Source: Alphaproteobacteria bacterium casp-alpha6
Lineage (GTDB): Bacteria > Pseudomonadota > Alphaproteobacteria > Rhodobacterales > Rhodobacteraceae
Direction of reading: 5' to 3'
DNA length: 64,000 bases
Assembly (NCBI GenBank): GCA_001510135.1
Contig: LFER01000041.1
Span: 1 to 64,000 of the forward strand
This document shows, one piece after another, positions 10,203 to 20,514 of this stretch. Position numbers and translations under genes: made by a program. The notes under the pieces were generated by a model. The model had not been told where the DNA came from and did not search any database. It saw only the letters and a program-made list of their open reading frames with translations. Every line of letters starts with the position of its first letter. The stretch's first letter is position 1.

Positions 10203-11669
10203 TCAAAGGGGTTCTGCAAAGTTCGGGAGCTGTGAGGCTTGATTGTACCAACCGCCTAAGGCCGCCTCATAGGAAAGGGCTGCTTCAAACACGCTCACAT
10301 CATCAAAGGTGCGTCCGACAATCTGGATGCCGGTTGGCACATTACTGCTGGCTTTTCCACTGGGCACAGCCATCACGGGGCAATGATGCAACATATTGAA
10401 CTGATGCGTCAGAACCCAACCGTATTCTGCATCCACAGATACGCCTTCGATCGTGAAATCCGATGCCGTTGGATCATGTTCTGCACTGACAGCGGGGACA
10501 TTTGTGGTGGGGCAGATAAAGAAATCGTACTCTTCCATCAAGGGACCAAAGGACTGGTACATCTCATGCTGCGTTTCCCATGATTTTGAGACATCCTCAA
10601 GTTTTGTGATCGAAAGCCCCCGAGCAGAGGCCAATGTGTAATTATTGATTTTATCAGGGTGATGCTTTGCAGCCGCTTCGGTTTGGCGCAGAAAATGCAT
10701 TGTATTATACCAATCTATGGCAGCCTGATCGACCTTGGCCGTCCAAGGCAAGGTCACTTCATGGACGTCCGCACCAAGGGCGCGAAAAACGTCCAGCGCC
10801 TTGAGCGTATTTTCTTTGACCTCGCGCGAGACTGTGCAGTAGCCAAGATCAAGAGAGTAGGCGATTTTTGTGCCCTGTAAATTTCTTCCTGTGGTTGGGT
10901 AGGCTATCTTTTCGCGAAGGCTGTCGTGATCTTTCGGATGCGCACCTGAAACCACGCTTTGCACTAAGGACAAATCTCCAACGGTGCGGGCCATGGGGCC
11001 ACAATGATTGTAGCGGTCAAAATTTGCGGGGGGTCCATCTGGATTTCGCCCGTGCGGGGGTTTAAATCCGACAACGCCACAGCAGCTTGACGGGATGCGA
11101 ATAGACCCGCCGATATCAGTTCCCGTGGCGATCGGAGCAAATCCCGCAGCGAGTGCTGCGCCTGACCCGCCCGAGGATCCCCCCGTTCCAAAGGCCGGAT
11201 TATGGGGATTTACGGTATTTCCCCAAGCGTGACTACGGCAGACGCCGGAAATGCAAAATTCAGGCGTTGTTGTGCGCCCCAAAATGATGGCACCGGCGCC
11301 CAAGAGGCGTTCAATCATCGGATCTGACACTGTATCGGCCGGCCCATCCATAAATAACAACGACCCATAGGTCGTGCGTTTGCCCTGAATACGTTGTGCG
11401 TCCTTTATCAAGACGGGCACGCCCAGCAAAGCGCCTTGGGCCGTTCCGCTTTGGTAGGCTTCATCGGCCCGTTTTGCAGCGTCACGCGCCTCCTCATAGT
11501 ACATATCGGCAAGCGCGTTGATGATCGGGTTATAGCGGTCTATCCGGCGGATCAACGCGTTTAACAGGGTAGAAGGTTTCAACGTCCCTTTGCCAAAAGC
11601 ATCCAATGCCTCGCGCGCGCTGAGGTAACAGAGCGCTTCGTCGCTCTCATGTGGTACGGGGTCTTTCAT
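10203..11669 (-). CDS. Amidase signature family protein
   Basis: GTGGSSGGSGAALAAGFAPIATGTDIGGSIRIPSSCCGVVGFKP. Start near 11669 is preceded by AGGAGA. Confidence 0.92.
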   Translation of the reverse strand: MKDPVPHESDEALCYLSAREALDAFGKGTLKPSTLLNALIRRIDRYNPIINALADMYYEEARDAAKRADEAYQSGTAQGALLGVPVLIKDAQRIQGKRTTYGSLLFMDGPADTVSDPMIERLLGAGAIILGRTTTPEFCISGVCRSHAWGNTVNPHNPAFGTGGSSGGSGAALAAGFAPIATGTDIGGSIRIPSSCCGVVGFKPPHGRNPDGPPANFDRYNHCGPMARTVGDLSLVQSVVSGAHPKDHDSLREKIAYPTTGRNLQGTKIAYSLDLGYCTVSREVKENTLKALDVFRALGADVHEVTLPWTAKVDQAAIDWYNTMHFLRQTEAAAKHHPDKINNYTLASARGLSITKLEDVSKSWETQHEMYQSFGPLMEEYDFFICPTTNVPAVSAEHDPTASDFTIEGVSVDAEYGWVLTHQFNMLHHCPVMAVPSGKASSNVPTGIQIVGRTFDDVSVFEAALSYEAALGGWYNQASQLPNFAEPL

Positions 11670-11834
11670 CTCCTTCGGTCTCCTAAACTTGCACATGCCT
11701 CAAAGTAGTGCAAAGTTTCTGATTTTGGCGCAAGATCCGGGTTGACGGAGGGACGATTTTTTTGTGACGCAGAGAAAACGTATGGGCAGGATATACGCCA
11801 ATCCGATTAGGCAGAAAAGTATGAACGCAAAAGT

Positions 11835-12755
11835 ATGAACTCAGAGGCAAAATCAAACGATCTGTTTTACATGGATCTGACAGCATGGGCGATGTTGCTT
11901 TTGCTCGCGCTTGTCTGGGGCGGGTCTTTTTTCTTTGCAGAAATTGCACTACGCGCACTTTCGCCTCTCAGCATAACGCTGCATCGCGTGGTTTGGGCCG
12001 TGCCGGTTCTTTGGTTGGTCGTGCGTTTCAAGGGCTATCCTTTGCCCCGCGATCCCCGCATATGGGGGGCCTATTTGGTTATGGGGGTACTAAATAATGC
12101 TATACCATTTTCGCTTATTTTTTGGGGGCAGACCCATATTTCAAGCGGACTTGCATCCATTTTAAATGCAACCACTGCAATGATTGGGGCAGTGGTTGCA
12201 GGGATTGTCTTGCGTGACGAACCGCTGACACAGAACAAAGTGGTGGGGGCTCTGGCCGCTCTGTTTGGCGTTGCTGTGATCGTTGGCCCTTCAGCTTTGT
12301 TTGAATTCAGCTTGGTTGACCTTGCACAATTGGCCGTTCTTGGGGCAACTATGTCATATGCGTTTGCAGGTGTTTGGGCACGTCTAGCGCTTAGCGGGCA
12401 GCCCGCGCTAGTAAATGCTTTGGGGATGTTGGTGGGCAGCAGCATTTTGATGGTTCCCATCGTTATCAGTGCAGATGGGGTTCCCGAATTGAATTTCCCC
12501 GGCGAGACTTGGGCAGCCGTTTTGGGTCTGTCTTTGATGTCAACTGCTTTTGCTTATGCGTTATATTTTGCAATTCTAGCGCGCGCTGGGGCGGCCAATC
12601 TTTTGCTTGTGACCTTGTTGATCCCGCCGGTTGCAATCACCCTTGGACACATATTTCTGGGCGAAGTCATAAATGCAAATGCCTGGTTTGGCTTTTTTGT
12701 TATCGTGCTTGGCTTTGCGATCACGGATGGACGTCTTTTCAGGATACGCAAATAG
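11835..12755 (+). CDS. EamA/DMT family transporter
   Basis: About ten hydrophobic segments; LVWGGSFFFAEIALRALSPLSITLHRVVWAVPVL. Confidence 0.9.
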   Translation: MNSEAKSNDLFYMDLTAWAMLLLLALVWGGSFFFAEIALRALSPLSITLHRVVWAVPVLWLVVRFKGYPLPRDPRIWGAYLVMGVLNNAIPFSLIFWGQTHISSGLASILNATTAMIGAVVAGIVLRDEPLTQNKVVGALAALFGVAVIVGPSALFEFSLVDLAQLAVLGATMSYAFAGVWARLALSGQPALVNALGMLVGSSILMVPIVISADGVPELNFPGETWAAVLGLSLMSTAFAYALYFAILARAGAANLLLVTLLIPPVAITLGHIFLGEVINANAWFGFFVIVLGFAITDGRLFRIRK

Positions 12756-12839
12756 GGCCAAAAAGGTCACGTGAAGAGTCTTGTGGCAAAGCAATGACTA
12801 TGCCACAGTTATAGTGTTTTAACTGCAAAGCTACCTTAG

Positions 12840-13979
12840 ATGAAAAAAAATACGTCAGCCCCAGACGCCAAATCCGAAACTCTGAATATGCAATCTGTTT
12901 TGTCGATGCGTTCAAGTGGATATTATTCTCAGCGCACAGCTGGGGCCAAACATGCGATTGACAGTGTCCTGCCCCTTATGAAAGAGGCGCTTGGCCATCT
13001 GCCAGTCTCAGACATGTTACGGTTTGCAGATTTTGGGGCGGCAGATGGTGGTACGAGTGCTGCGTTATGGACAGAAATCATCGCCCATCTGCGACAAAGC
13101 GGCGATGGCAGGGCGATTGAAATCCTATACACCGATTTGCCATCCAATGATTTTTCGACACTCTTTAAAACAATGCAGGGCATGCATGGAGATCCTTCGG
13201 TGGCCTATCAGTCCCGCTATGAAAATGTTTTTGTCCATGGCTGCGGGACCGGTTTTCACCGGCAACTTATGGCCAATAGCAGCCTCGCGCTTGGGTTTTC
13301 GGCAACGGCGATGCATTATGTGTCTGAAAAGCCATGCGAAATCGAAGAACACGTTCATATGGTGGGGGCAAATCCCGATGAACGGGCACAATTTGCGCGA
13401 CGCGCCGCAGAGGATTGGGAAAAAATCCTGCTTGCGCGCGCCGCTGAGATGCAAGAAGGCGCGCGATTTATTGTCTTGAACTTTGGCATTGATGAAAAAG
13501 GTCGGTTCCTTGGCAACACGGGCGGTCATTCGATGTTTGACAAATTTAATGACCATTGGCGCGCACTTTTGAACGCGGAAAAAATAACCCGCGATGAATT
13601 CAGACGTGCCACATTTGTCCAGCATTATCGTACGGTTGAAGAATTTGAAGCGCCATTTGCAGATAGTGATGGAGCGGTGAGCAAGTCCGGTCTGAGGCTC
13701 AAGTCAACGCGTACCCAATTGACGGAATGCCCCTATTATCGCGCCTTTCAGGCGTCAGAAGGCGCAATGTCAGCGGCCGACTATGCGGCCTCTCTTATTC
13801 CCACGATGCGCAGCTGGTCAGAAACCGTCTTTCTGTCTGCGCTAGATGCCCGCCCTCGGGCCGAAGCGCAGGCCATTGTCGACGAGTTTTACCAATCCTA
13901 CGAAGATGAGGTGGCACAAAACCCCGAAGGACACGCGATGGATTATATTCATGTCATTATGATGATTGAGAAAACCTGA
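12840..13979 (+). CDS. SABATH-type SAM-dependent carboxyl methyltransferase-like protein
   Basis: MRSSGYYSQRTAGAKHAIDSVLPLM, FADFGAADGGTSA, YTDLPSNDFSTLFKTM and ARAAEMQEGARFIVLNFG match the SABATH layout by eye. Confidence 0.75.
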   Translation: MKKNTSAPDAKSETLNMQSVLSMRSSGYYSQRTAGAKHAIDSVLPLMKEALGHLPVSDMLRFADFGAADGGTSAALWTEIIAHLRQSGDGRAIEILYTDLPSNDFSTLFKTMQGMHGDPSVAYQSRYENVFVHGCGTGFHRQLMANSSLALGFSATAMHYVSEKPCEIEEHVHMVGANPDERAQFARRAAEDWEKILLARAAEMQEGARFIVLNFGIDEKGRFLGNTGGHSMFDKFNDHWRALLNAEKITRDEFRRATFVQHYRTVEEFEAPFADSDGAVSKSGLRLKSTRTQLTECPYYRAFQASEGAMSAADYAASLIPTMRSWSETVFLSALDARPRAEAQAIVDEFYQSYEDEVAQNPEGHAMDYIHVIMMIEKT

Positions 13980-14129
13980 CCGCGCGTCAAATTGAAACCA
14001 TCTAATCACCCCCTATTTTAAAGATAGACAACGCTTGCTGAGCCTCAACTGAGCGATTGCCTCTTGCGAATAGGGCAAAGTTGTTTATGCCTCTGACGAC
14101 CTTTTTGAACGAACCTGTGAGACTGGGAT

Positions 14130-15647
14130 ATGCCAAATCATCTTTACGACAGCCTCTTTGCCCCACATGCGCAAAAAGACAGCGCCTTCATGCATCTGCC
14201 TTCTGGCGACGTACTTAGCTATGCGGAGTTTATGAACCTGGCGGCCCGCGTTGCCAATGTTCTGGTGGGTCTTGGTCTTGAGGTGGGTGACCGCCTTGCG
14301 GTGCAGGTGGAGAAATCGGAATTTGCGCTGGCTCTTTATGCGGCCTGCGTGCAGTCTGGGATCGTCTATCTGCCGCTGAACACTGCTTACACGGCGCAGG
14401 AACTTGAGTATTTCGTACAAAATAGTGGTGCAAAGGTGCTTGTCTGCGACGCGTCAAAAGCGGACGATTTGACACCGCTCAGCGCCAAGCTTGGCATCAA
14501 ATTAACAACACTTGATCCATCGGGAACAAGCCAGTTGCAAAAGGCGGCCATGAACGCGTCAGAGTATTTTAATCCTGTGGAGCGCGGGCCGGACGACCTT
14601 GCCGCGATCCTTTATACCTCTGGGACAACTGGCCGTTCTAAAGGGGCAATGATCAGCCATAACAATTTGCTGTCCAATGCGCGGTCTCTCTGTGCGGCAT
14701 GGCGCTTTGACGAAAGAGACGTGTTGCTCCATGCTTTGCCGGTGTTTCACACACATGGGCTTTTCGTGGCGACCAACATCATGTTGCTCGCCGGTGGCGC
14801 AATGATTTTTCTTCCGAAATTCGATCTGGACGCAATTTTTGCGCATTTGCCCCGTGCCACATCTATGATGGGCGTTCCAACGTTTTACACGCGGCTGTTG
14901 AGCGATGCGCGTTTAACAAAAGAAGCCTGTGCCCATATCCGGCTGTTTGTATCAGGCAGCGCACCTCTTTTGAACGAAACACATGTGCAATTCCAAGAAC
15001 GTGCCGGTCACGCCATATTGGAGCGCTATGGTATGACTGAAACCAATATGAACACCTCCAACCCCTATGATGGCGAACGGCGTCCGGGCACCGTCGGCTT
15101 CCCTCTGGCTGATGTTGAGTTAAAGATCACCGATCCACAAACTGGCCACCCTGTGGGAGACGGTGAAATTGGTCAGATTGAGGTCAGAGGCGCCAATGTG
15201 TTTCAAGGGTATTGGAAAATGCCGGAAAAGACCCGTGAAGAGCTTCGTGAAGACGGGTTTTTCATCACTGGCGACCTCGCAAGACGGGACAAAGACGGGT
15301 ATATCCATATTGTTGGACGCAACAAGGACCTGATCATTTCGGGCGGTTACAATATTTACCCCAAGGAAATCGAAACCCTGCTGGATGAACAGGAAGGGGT
15401 TGAAGAAAGTGCAGTTGTCGGATTGCTCCATCCTGATTTTGGCGAGACGCCCGTTGCTTTTTTGGTTTCAAAATCAGGTGCGCAAATCAATCAGTCCGAG
15501 ATTGAAAAGGTAATCGCAGATCATCTTGCCCGCTTCAAGCATCCCAAAAGACTGATTGTTTTGGAGGAACTTCCCAGAAACACAATGGGAAAGGTCCAAA
15601 AAAACCTGTTACGGGAGCAGTATAACAAACTGTTTTCAAAGGCATAG
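14130..15647 (+). CDS. AMP-binding acyl-CoA ligase, malonyl-CoA synthetase (MatB)-like
   Basis: AAILYTSGTTGRSKGAMISHNN, LERYGMTETNMNTSNPYDGERRPGTVG and the C-terminal PRNTMGKVQKNLLR. Confidence 0.85.
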   Translation: MPNHLYDSLFAPHAQKDSAFMHLPSGDVLSYAEFMNLAARVANVLVGLGLEVGDRLAVQVEKSEFALALYAACVQSGIVYLPLNTAYTAQELEYFVQNSGAKVLVCDASKADDLTPLSAKLGIKLTTLDPSGTSQLQKAAMNASEYFNPVERGPDDLAAILYTSGTTGRSKGAMISHNNLLSNARSLCAAWRFDERDVLLHALPVFHTHGLFVATNIMLLAGGAMIFLPKFDLDAIFAHLPRATSMMGVPTFYTRLLSDARLTKEACAHIRLFVSGSAPLLNETHVQFQERAGHAILERYGMTETNMNTSNPYDGERRPGTVGFPLADVELKITDPQTGHPVGDGEIGQIEVRGANVFQGYWKMPEKTREELREDGFFITGDLARRDKDGYIHIVGRNKDLIISGGYNIYPKEIETLLDEQEGVEESAVVGLLHPDFGETPVAFLVSKSGAQINQSEIEKVIADHLARFKHPKRLIVLEELPRNTMGKVQKNLLREQYNKLFSKA

Positions 15648-15690
15648 ACGGCCTTATCGAGAGCAAAGTTCTTTCTTGGAAAACTGGTGA

Positions 15691-16359
15691 TTAATCACCT
15701 TTTGATAAAAGGCAGGTCTCATCAGAGCTGATCAATATATTTTTTTCCCAGATACCTTGCTGTCTTTCACCGTTTTGCGATGTTAAAACGCCACAGCCCT
15801 CAAACATATTATTGATAAATTCCCCAAGGTAGGTTTCGCCAGAGGTTAGGTTGACCGATCTGCCAAAACCCTGCAGTTTATCCTCCCGCCAAACCCCTTC
15901 ATAAGTGACATTCCATGGTGCTTTGAAAATGCCATAGCAGTTGTCCCAGTAAACTGTTCCAACATCAGGGCAGGCCTGCGCTGTGGTTTGCAATTTTTGC
16001 AATATGCTTTCCGCGGGTGTTATGGCTTCGTTTTGGATGCCTGTCAGAGCAGATGTTTGGGCAGTTGTGGGCGCAAATGGCCCTTCTTTCGGAATGTAGC
16101 TCGCCTCAGCAGAATTTTCTCTGTCTAAAACCAACTTCTCTGGCGATGCATTGTAAAGAATGGGAATAAGCGCCAGTGGAGTTGTTGGCAAAATAACAGT
16201 TTGGGTCTGCGGTAAATAGAGGCGGCTCTCTACAATCGCATAGGCTGCCTGCCAATTCAGTTTCCAGATATTTAAATATCCCGCCATCACCAAAGCGGCG
16301 GTACCAAGGCCAAGACCCAGTAAAAATGACAACATAAAACGAATGGACCGATGAAGCAT
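15691..16359 (-). CDS. Membrane-anchored MORN-repeat protein
   Basis: N-terminal TM segment; MORN-like YEGVWREDKLQGFGRSVNLTSGETYLGEFINNMFEGCGVLTSQNGERQQGIW. Confidence 0.7.
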   Translation of the reverse strand: MLHRSIRFMLSFLLGLGLGTAALVMAGYLNIWKLNWQAAYAIVESRLYLPQTQTVILPTTPLALIPILYNASPEKLVLDRENSAEASYIPKEGPFAPTTAQTSALTGIQNEAITPAESILQKLQTTAQACPDVGTVYWDNCYGIFKAPWNVTYEGVWREDKLQGFGRSVNLTSGETYLGEFINNMFEGCGVLTSQNGERQQGIWEKNILISSDETCLLSKGD

Positions 16360-16662
16360 TCAAGCCTTACCTGTGACTGGTCTTTGTTTATGCATTACTG
16401 AAAAGTTGTATCCAAATTTTGATTCAGTACTGCGACATATCCAAGAGTTACAGTTATTTGATGAAAGAGCGAAGACATCAAAAAACTGTAGCGCCACTCC
16501 TTCCCAGTCCTGCTAAGCTGGCCACCGCATGGTCGTTATATTCTAAAAGCACGTCATCTGTTTTGCAATATAAACAACCTTAGAAAGTGAAGGCGATATC
16601 CTTTTCACTGAGGTTTCTAAACGCAAGGCATCGCGCAGTTTTACAGGGTTTTTCGCGCCGGC

Positions 16663-17334
16663 TTAGGCGGTTTGGCTTGCTTGGATTCCCTGCATTTGAA
16701 GCATAAACCCGTCCTGTATGTGAGCGGTGAAGGTTTCCAGCGCTGCGGTGCGATCCCCTGTTGCGATCACCTCTACCAAAGACATGTGATCACCAAGAGA
16801 CTGGGCGAGATCCACTTTCTCAATAGTTGCAAAAAGCGGAAAGACCTGCGCCTTTCCCCAAATCATGTTGAACATGTCCAGAAGGAACCGGTTCTTTGCC
16901 CGTTCCACAAAGGCGCGATGGATGTTGCGGTTGGCTTCAAAATACGCCCTCACAGTCGGGCTTGTTATGTTTTCCTCGTTTTCAACGGTTTTACGCAGAA
17001 ATGAAATGTCTTCGTCGGTATGGTTCACGGCGAGAATGCGTGCACACTGCCCTTCGATGGCCGCGCGGGACTGGTAAAGTTCCTTCACTTCATCCTTGTC
17101 CATTTTATAGAGCTTGAAGCTGCCTCGGTTAGACACTTCCAGTACGCCTTCCTGCGCCAAACGCATGAGTGCCTCGCGCACGGGTGTTCTACTTATCTGC
17201 ATTTCGCTGGCCAGTTTTTCCTGTACCAAAGTGTCTTCAAGACCAATGTCTCGTCGGATGATCGCTTCGACCAATTCGTCATAGACTTCATCGGCAAGAC
17301 GTCTCCGGTCTGGTTGAATACTTTTGAAGGCCAT
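16663..17334 (-). CDS. GntR family (FCD-type) regulator of the BMC locus
   Basis: DEVYDELVEAIIRRDIGLEDTLVQEKLASEMQISRTPVREALMRLAQEGVLEVSNRGSFKL. Start at 17334 is preceded by AAGGAAC. Confidence 0.9.
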   Translation of the reverse strand: MAFKSIQPDRRRLADEVYDELVEAIIRRDIGLEDTLVQEKLASEMQISRTPVREALMRLAQEGVLEVSNRGSFKLYKMDKDEVKELYQSRAAIEGQCARILAVNHTDEDISFLRKTVENEENITSPTVRAYFEANRNIHRAFVERAKNRFLLDMFNMIWGKAQVFPLFATIEKVDLAQSLGDHMSLVEVIATGDRTAALETFTAHIQDGFMLQMQGIQASQTA

Positions 17335-17356
17335 AGTTGTTCCTTTGTATCTCTGT

Positions 17357-17372
17357 CGCCAGTATACAGAAT
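17357..17372. promoter_or_regulatory. Putative GntR operator upstream of the regulator gene
   Basis: Minus-strand ATTCTGTATACTGG, about 23 nt upstream of the gntR start; matches the motif at 17431, 22548 and 33940. Confidence 0.6.
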
Positions 17373-17430
17373 CCAAGAATACAGTTGCAAGGGTTGGTTG
17401 AAAGTTAAAAAATCACTTGCTCCTAACTGA

Positions 17431-17446
17431 ATACTGTATACAGTAT
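17431..17446. promoter_or_regulatory. Putative GntR operator, perfect 16-bp palindrome
   Basis: ATACTGTATACAGTAT equals its own reverse complement; 25 nt upstream of the ATG at 17472. Confidence 0.8.
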
Positions 17447-17471
17447 ACATTCATATAGGGAGGTATCATTT

Positions 17472-18416
17472 ATGTGTGGTATTGCAGGACGGATCGTGAC
17501 TGGTGGCGGGCAGCTTGGTCGCAATCTGGTAGAGTTGATGGAAGCCCAGGAACATCGCGGGGCAGATAGCACTGGATTTGCAGTTTATGGTCCAATGCGT
17601 GACACCGGCTATGTACTTCGGGGCATGGGATTTGACAAAAGAAAAATCGATTCGGATCTGGTTGATTTTGAACATATTTTACGTGACCATGCGAGTGATT
17701 TTATAAGTGAGCCGACGGTCACAATCGACAACAATGCGCATTATTGCTTTCGTATGGAGATCAAAGATCCAAAGGACATCGATGCATGGGTGCAAGATGC
17801 GGATACCCTGACCGATCGCATCGAAGTGCAATCTTGCGGCAGATCGCTTGAGATTATCAAAGACATCGGCGGCGCGGCAGCTGTGGCTGATAAGCATGGC
17901 GTGCGGGACATGGTTGGAACTCATGGCTTGGGTCATGCGCGACTTGCAACAGAATCAAGTGTTCTTCCGAATGCGAGCCACCCGTTCTGGGCGCGCCCTT
18001 TTAGCGATGTTGCTATTGTACATAATGGCCAGATCACAGATTATTTTACTTGGCGCGAAAAGCTTGAACGCAAAGGTTATCGCTTCTTGACCGGTAACGA
18101 CAGCGAATTGATTGCTGTCTGGGTCAGTGATCAGATGAAATCAGGTTTGACCATGCAGCAGGCCTTAACGAACTCTATCTCTTCGATTGACGGCGTCTTT
18201 ACCTATATGATTGCCAACGCAGAGGGTATCGGATTTGCAAAAGACCGCTTTGCGATGAAGCCGCTCGTGGTGATGGATCGCAACGGGGATCTTGCGATGG
18301 CGACCGAAGAACAAGCCGTGAGGCGCGTATTTGAAGACGAAGGCGATGTGATCAATTATGATGGCCCCTCAATGACCGCGCTGTGGAGTGTGGGTAACCG
18401 GAGGTTTGCCGCATGA
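17472..18416 (+). CDS. Class II (Ntn) glutamine amidotransferase subunit, GlxB/MgsA-like
   Basis: Starts MCGIAGR with the catalytic Cys2; GTHGLGHARLATESSVLPNASHPF and VHNGQITDYF. Confidence 0.88.
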   Translation: MCGIAGRIVTGGGQLGRNLVELMEAQEHRGADSTGFAVYGPMRDTGYVLRGMGFDKRKIDSDLVDFEHILRDHASDFISEPTVTIDNNAHYCFRMEIKDPKDIDAWVQDADTLTDRIEVQSCGRSLEIIKDIGGAAAVADKHGVRDMVGTHGLGHARLATESSVLPNASHPFWARPFSDVAIVHNGQITDYFTWREKLERKGYRFLTGNDSELIAVWVSDQMKSGLTMQQALTNSISSIDGVFTYMIANAEGIGFAKDRFAMKPLVVMDRNGDLAMATEEQAVRRVFEDEGDVINYDGPSMTALWSVGNRRFAA

Positions 18417-19105
18417 GTGAACATATCGTCGATGTCGGAAAGCGCCACATCAAAGAGATCAATGAAGAAATCCAAGAGGCCGCCGGACAGGGTAAAGAGA
18501 TCAGGGTGGTAAACACTTTGTCTCGCCACAATCTGGGCGTTGGATTGCCCGACGGCACCAAAATCGCCTTTGAAGGTTCGGTGGGATATTATTGCGGTGG
18601 TTTAAATGTCGGTGCGACCATTGATATTGAGCGTAACGCGGGCTGGGCCTGTGGGGAGGGCATGTCAAAAGGCCATATAACGGTCGGCGGATATTGCGGT
18701 ATGTCCTGTGGTGCGGCCATGATGGGGGGTACTATCCACGTAAAGGGCGATGCAGGACCACGCTGCGGTGTTGCCATGAAAGGCGGCAATATCATCGTTG
18801 AGGGCAAGATCGGATATCAATCCGGATTCATGGCCCATTCCGGACGGATCATCGCCTTGGGCGGCGCTGGAGCGAGCTGCGCCGACGCACTCTGGCAGGG
18901 TGAAGTCTGGGTCGTGGGAGATGTTGAAAGCTTAGGGGTTGACGTGAATGTCGTGGAACCCACTGCCGAAGAGGTGGCAGAGGTTGACGCCATTCTCGAT
19001 CCGCTCGGTCTAAAGGATAATTCACGCAATTGGCGGAAAATGGTTTCAGGCCAACGCCTTTGGTATTTTGAAAGTAGGGACGCAAGCGCATGGTTGATGA
19101 TTTGA
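18413..19105 (+). CDS. GXGXG-domain protein, glutamate-synthase subunit 3 / GlxC / MgsB-like
   Basis: Beta-helix pattern: GSVGYYCGGLNVGATIDIERNAGWACGEGMSKGHITVGGYCGMSCGAAMMGGTIHVKGDAGPRCGVAMKGG. Confidence 0.88.
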   Translation: MSEHIVDVGKRHIKEINEEIQEAAGQGKEIRVVNTLSRHNLGVGLPDGTKIAFEGSVGYYCGGLNVGATIDIERNAGWACGEGMSKGHITVGGYCGMSCGAAMMGGTIHVKGDAGPRCGVAMKGGNIIVEGKIGYQSGFMAHSGRIIALGGAGASCADALWQGEVWVVGDVESLGVDVNVVEPTAEEVAEVDAILDPLGLKDNSRNWRKMVSGQRLWYFESRDASAWLMI

Positions 19106-20514
19106 ACAAACCTTATGAGTACCCTTTTGAGCTTCCGGCCGAGGAAGAAATCAGGTTTAAAGACGCAGGCGCGGTCGAAGGCCGACCAGCCGGAGTGCCA
19201 AGCTCTTATGATGAGGGGGGATCAACGCGCTGGACACCTGAAGCAATTTCAGAAGTGCACGCGCTCGCCCAGTTGGGCCGCTATCAGGTGCGCGGCTATA
19301 ACACCTTCAATAAACGTCTGCCGACCTTTGATGATTTGACCTTTGTGCCGGCGACCATGACGCGCCTTCCCTTGGAAGGCTATCGTGAAAGCTGTGATAC
19401 AACGACCGTTCTTGGTGGCGGTCGCGGGATCGTGGAAAATCCGCTTGAATTGAAAATTCCGATTTATATTGCCTCCATGTCCTTTGGAGCCCTCAGCGCC
19501 TCCGCCAAGGCCTCGCTCGGGTATGGTGCCTCCAAAGTTGGTACAATGACCTGCACCGGGGAAGGCGGCATGCTTGAGGAAGAACGCCAAGCCTCCCAAA
19601 AACTGGTCTATCAAATGTCGCCCGCACGCTACGGAATTGATCTTGATCATCTCAGGCGCGCGGATGGTCTTGAAATCGTCGTGGGGCAGGGTGCCAAACC
19701 CGGAACGGGCGGGCTTTTGTTGGGGATGAAAGTTTCTCCGCGTGTGTCGAAAATGCGCACCCTTCCTGAAGGTGTGGATCAGCGGTCCACCATTCGTCAT
19801 CCGGATTTCCTCGGTGCCGATGACCTTGCTGTGAAAATCGAAGAACTTAGGATCGCGACGAACTACAAAGTGCCGATTTCTATCAAAATGGGCGCGACGC
19901 GTCCGCGTTATGATGTGGCAATTGCAGCAAAGGCTGGCGCCGATATTGTCGTGGTAGACGGTGCAGAGGGGGGTACGGGAGCTTCACCGGAATTGCTTCT
20001 CAATCATACCGGTATTCCCACCATGAGCGCGATCCGTGCCGCGCGTGAAAGCCTAGATGAATGCGGCATGTCCGGCAAGGTCTCTCTGGTCGCAGCGGGC
20101 GGGATCCGCTCCGGAGTGGATGCGGCCAAAGCGCTGGCTCTGGGCGCGGATGCCGTGATGATCGGCAATTCAGCGATGATAGCCATGGGCTGTAATTCTC
20201 CCCGCTATCTTGAGGATTACACAAAGCTCGGAACGTCTCCGGGGGCTTGCCACCATTGCCATACTGGCATGTGTCCTGTGGGTGTGGCGACACAGGATCC
20301 GGAGCTCGAAAAGCGAATGAATCCCCATGCCGGTGGGGAGCGCGTTGCACGTTTCCTGACTGCAATGACGATGGAAATCACAGCGCTTGCCAAAGCCTGC
20401 GGAAAATCCTCAGTGCACAATCTCGAAGTCGAAGACCTCAGAGCACTCTCTTTCGAAGCCTCCGCATTTACGGGTGTTAAAATGGCCGGCATTGACCGTG
20501 CTTTCGACTGGTGA
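19090..20514 (+). CDS. FMN-binding glutamate synthase domain protein, GlxD/MgsC-like
   Basis: YIASMSFGALSASAKASLGYGASKVGTMTCTGEGGM, VDGAEGGTGASPE and CHHCHTGMCPVGVATQDPELEKRM. Confidence 0.92.
   Translation: MVDDLNKPYEYPFELPAEEEIRFKDAGAVEGRPAGVPSSYDEGGSTRWTPEAISEVHALAQLGRYQVRGYNTFNKRLPTFDDLTFVPATMTRLPLEGYRESCDTTTVLGGGRGIVENPLELKIPIYIASMSFGALSASAKASLGYGASKVGTMTCTGEGGMLEEERQASQKLVYQMSPARYGIDLDHLRRADGLEIVVGQGAKPGTGGLLLGMKVSPRVSKMRTLPEGVDQRSTIRHPDFLGADDLAVKIEELRIATNYKVPISIKMGATRPRYDVAIAAKAGADIVVVDGAEGGTGASPELLLNHTGIPTMSAIRAARESLDECGMSGKVSLVAAGGIRSGVDAAKALALGADAVMIGNSAMIAMGCNSPRYLEDYTKLGTSPGACHHCHTGMCPVGVATQDPELEKRMNPHAGGERVARFLTAMTMEITALAKACGKSSVHNLEVEDLRALSFEASAFTGVKMAGIDRAFDW

Noticed and set aside
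15686-15699. Palindrome GGTGATTAATCACC after the MatB-like gene
   Set aside because: Short, overlaps the stop region of the MORN gene, and has no clear U-tract; not called as a terminator or operator.
17373-17390. Extra half-site gaatacagtt beside the gntR operator
   Set aside because: Only a half match to the motif; could be chance in an AT-rich promoter.
19249-19800. 183-aa minus-strand ORF in the track
   Set aside because: Lies wholly antisense to the well-supported FMN glutamate-synthase-like gene and resembles no family; treated as a shadow ORF.
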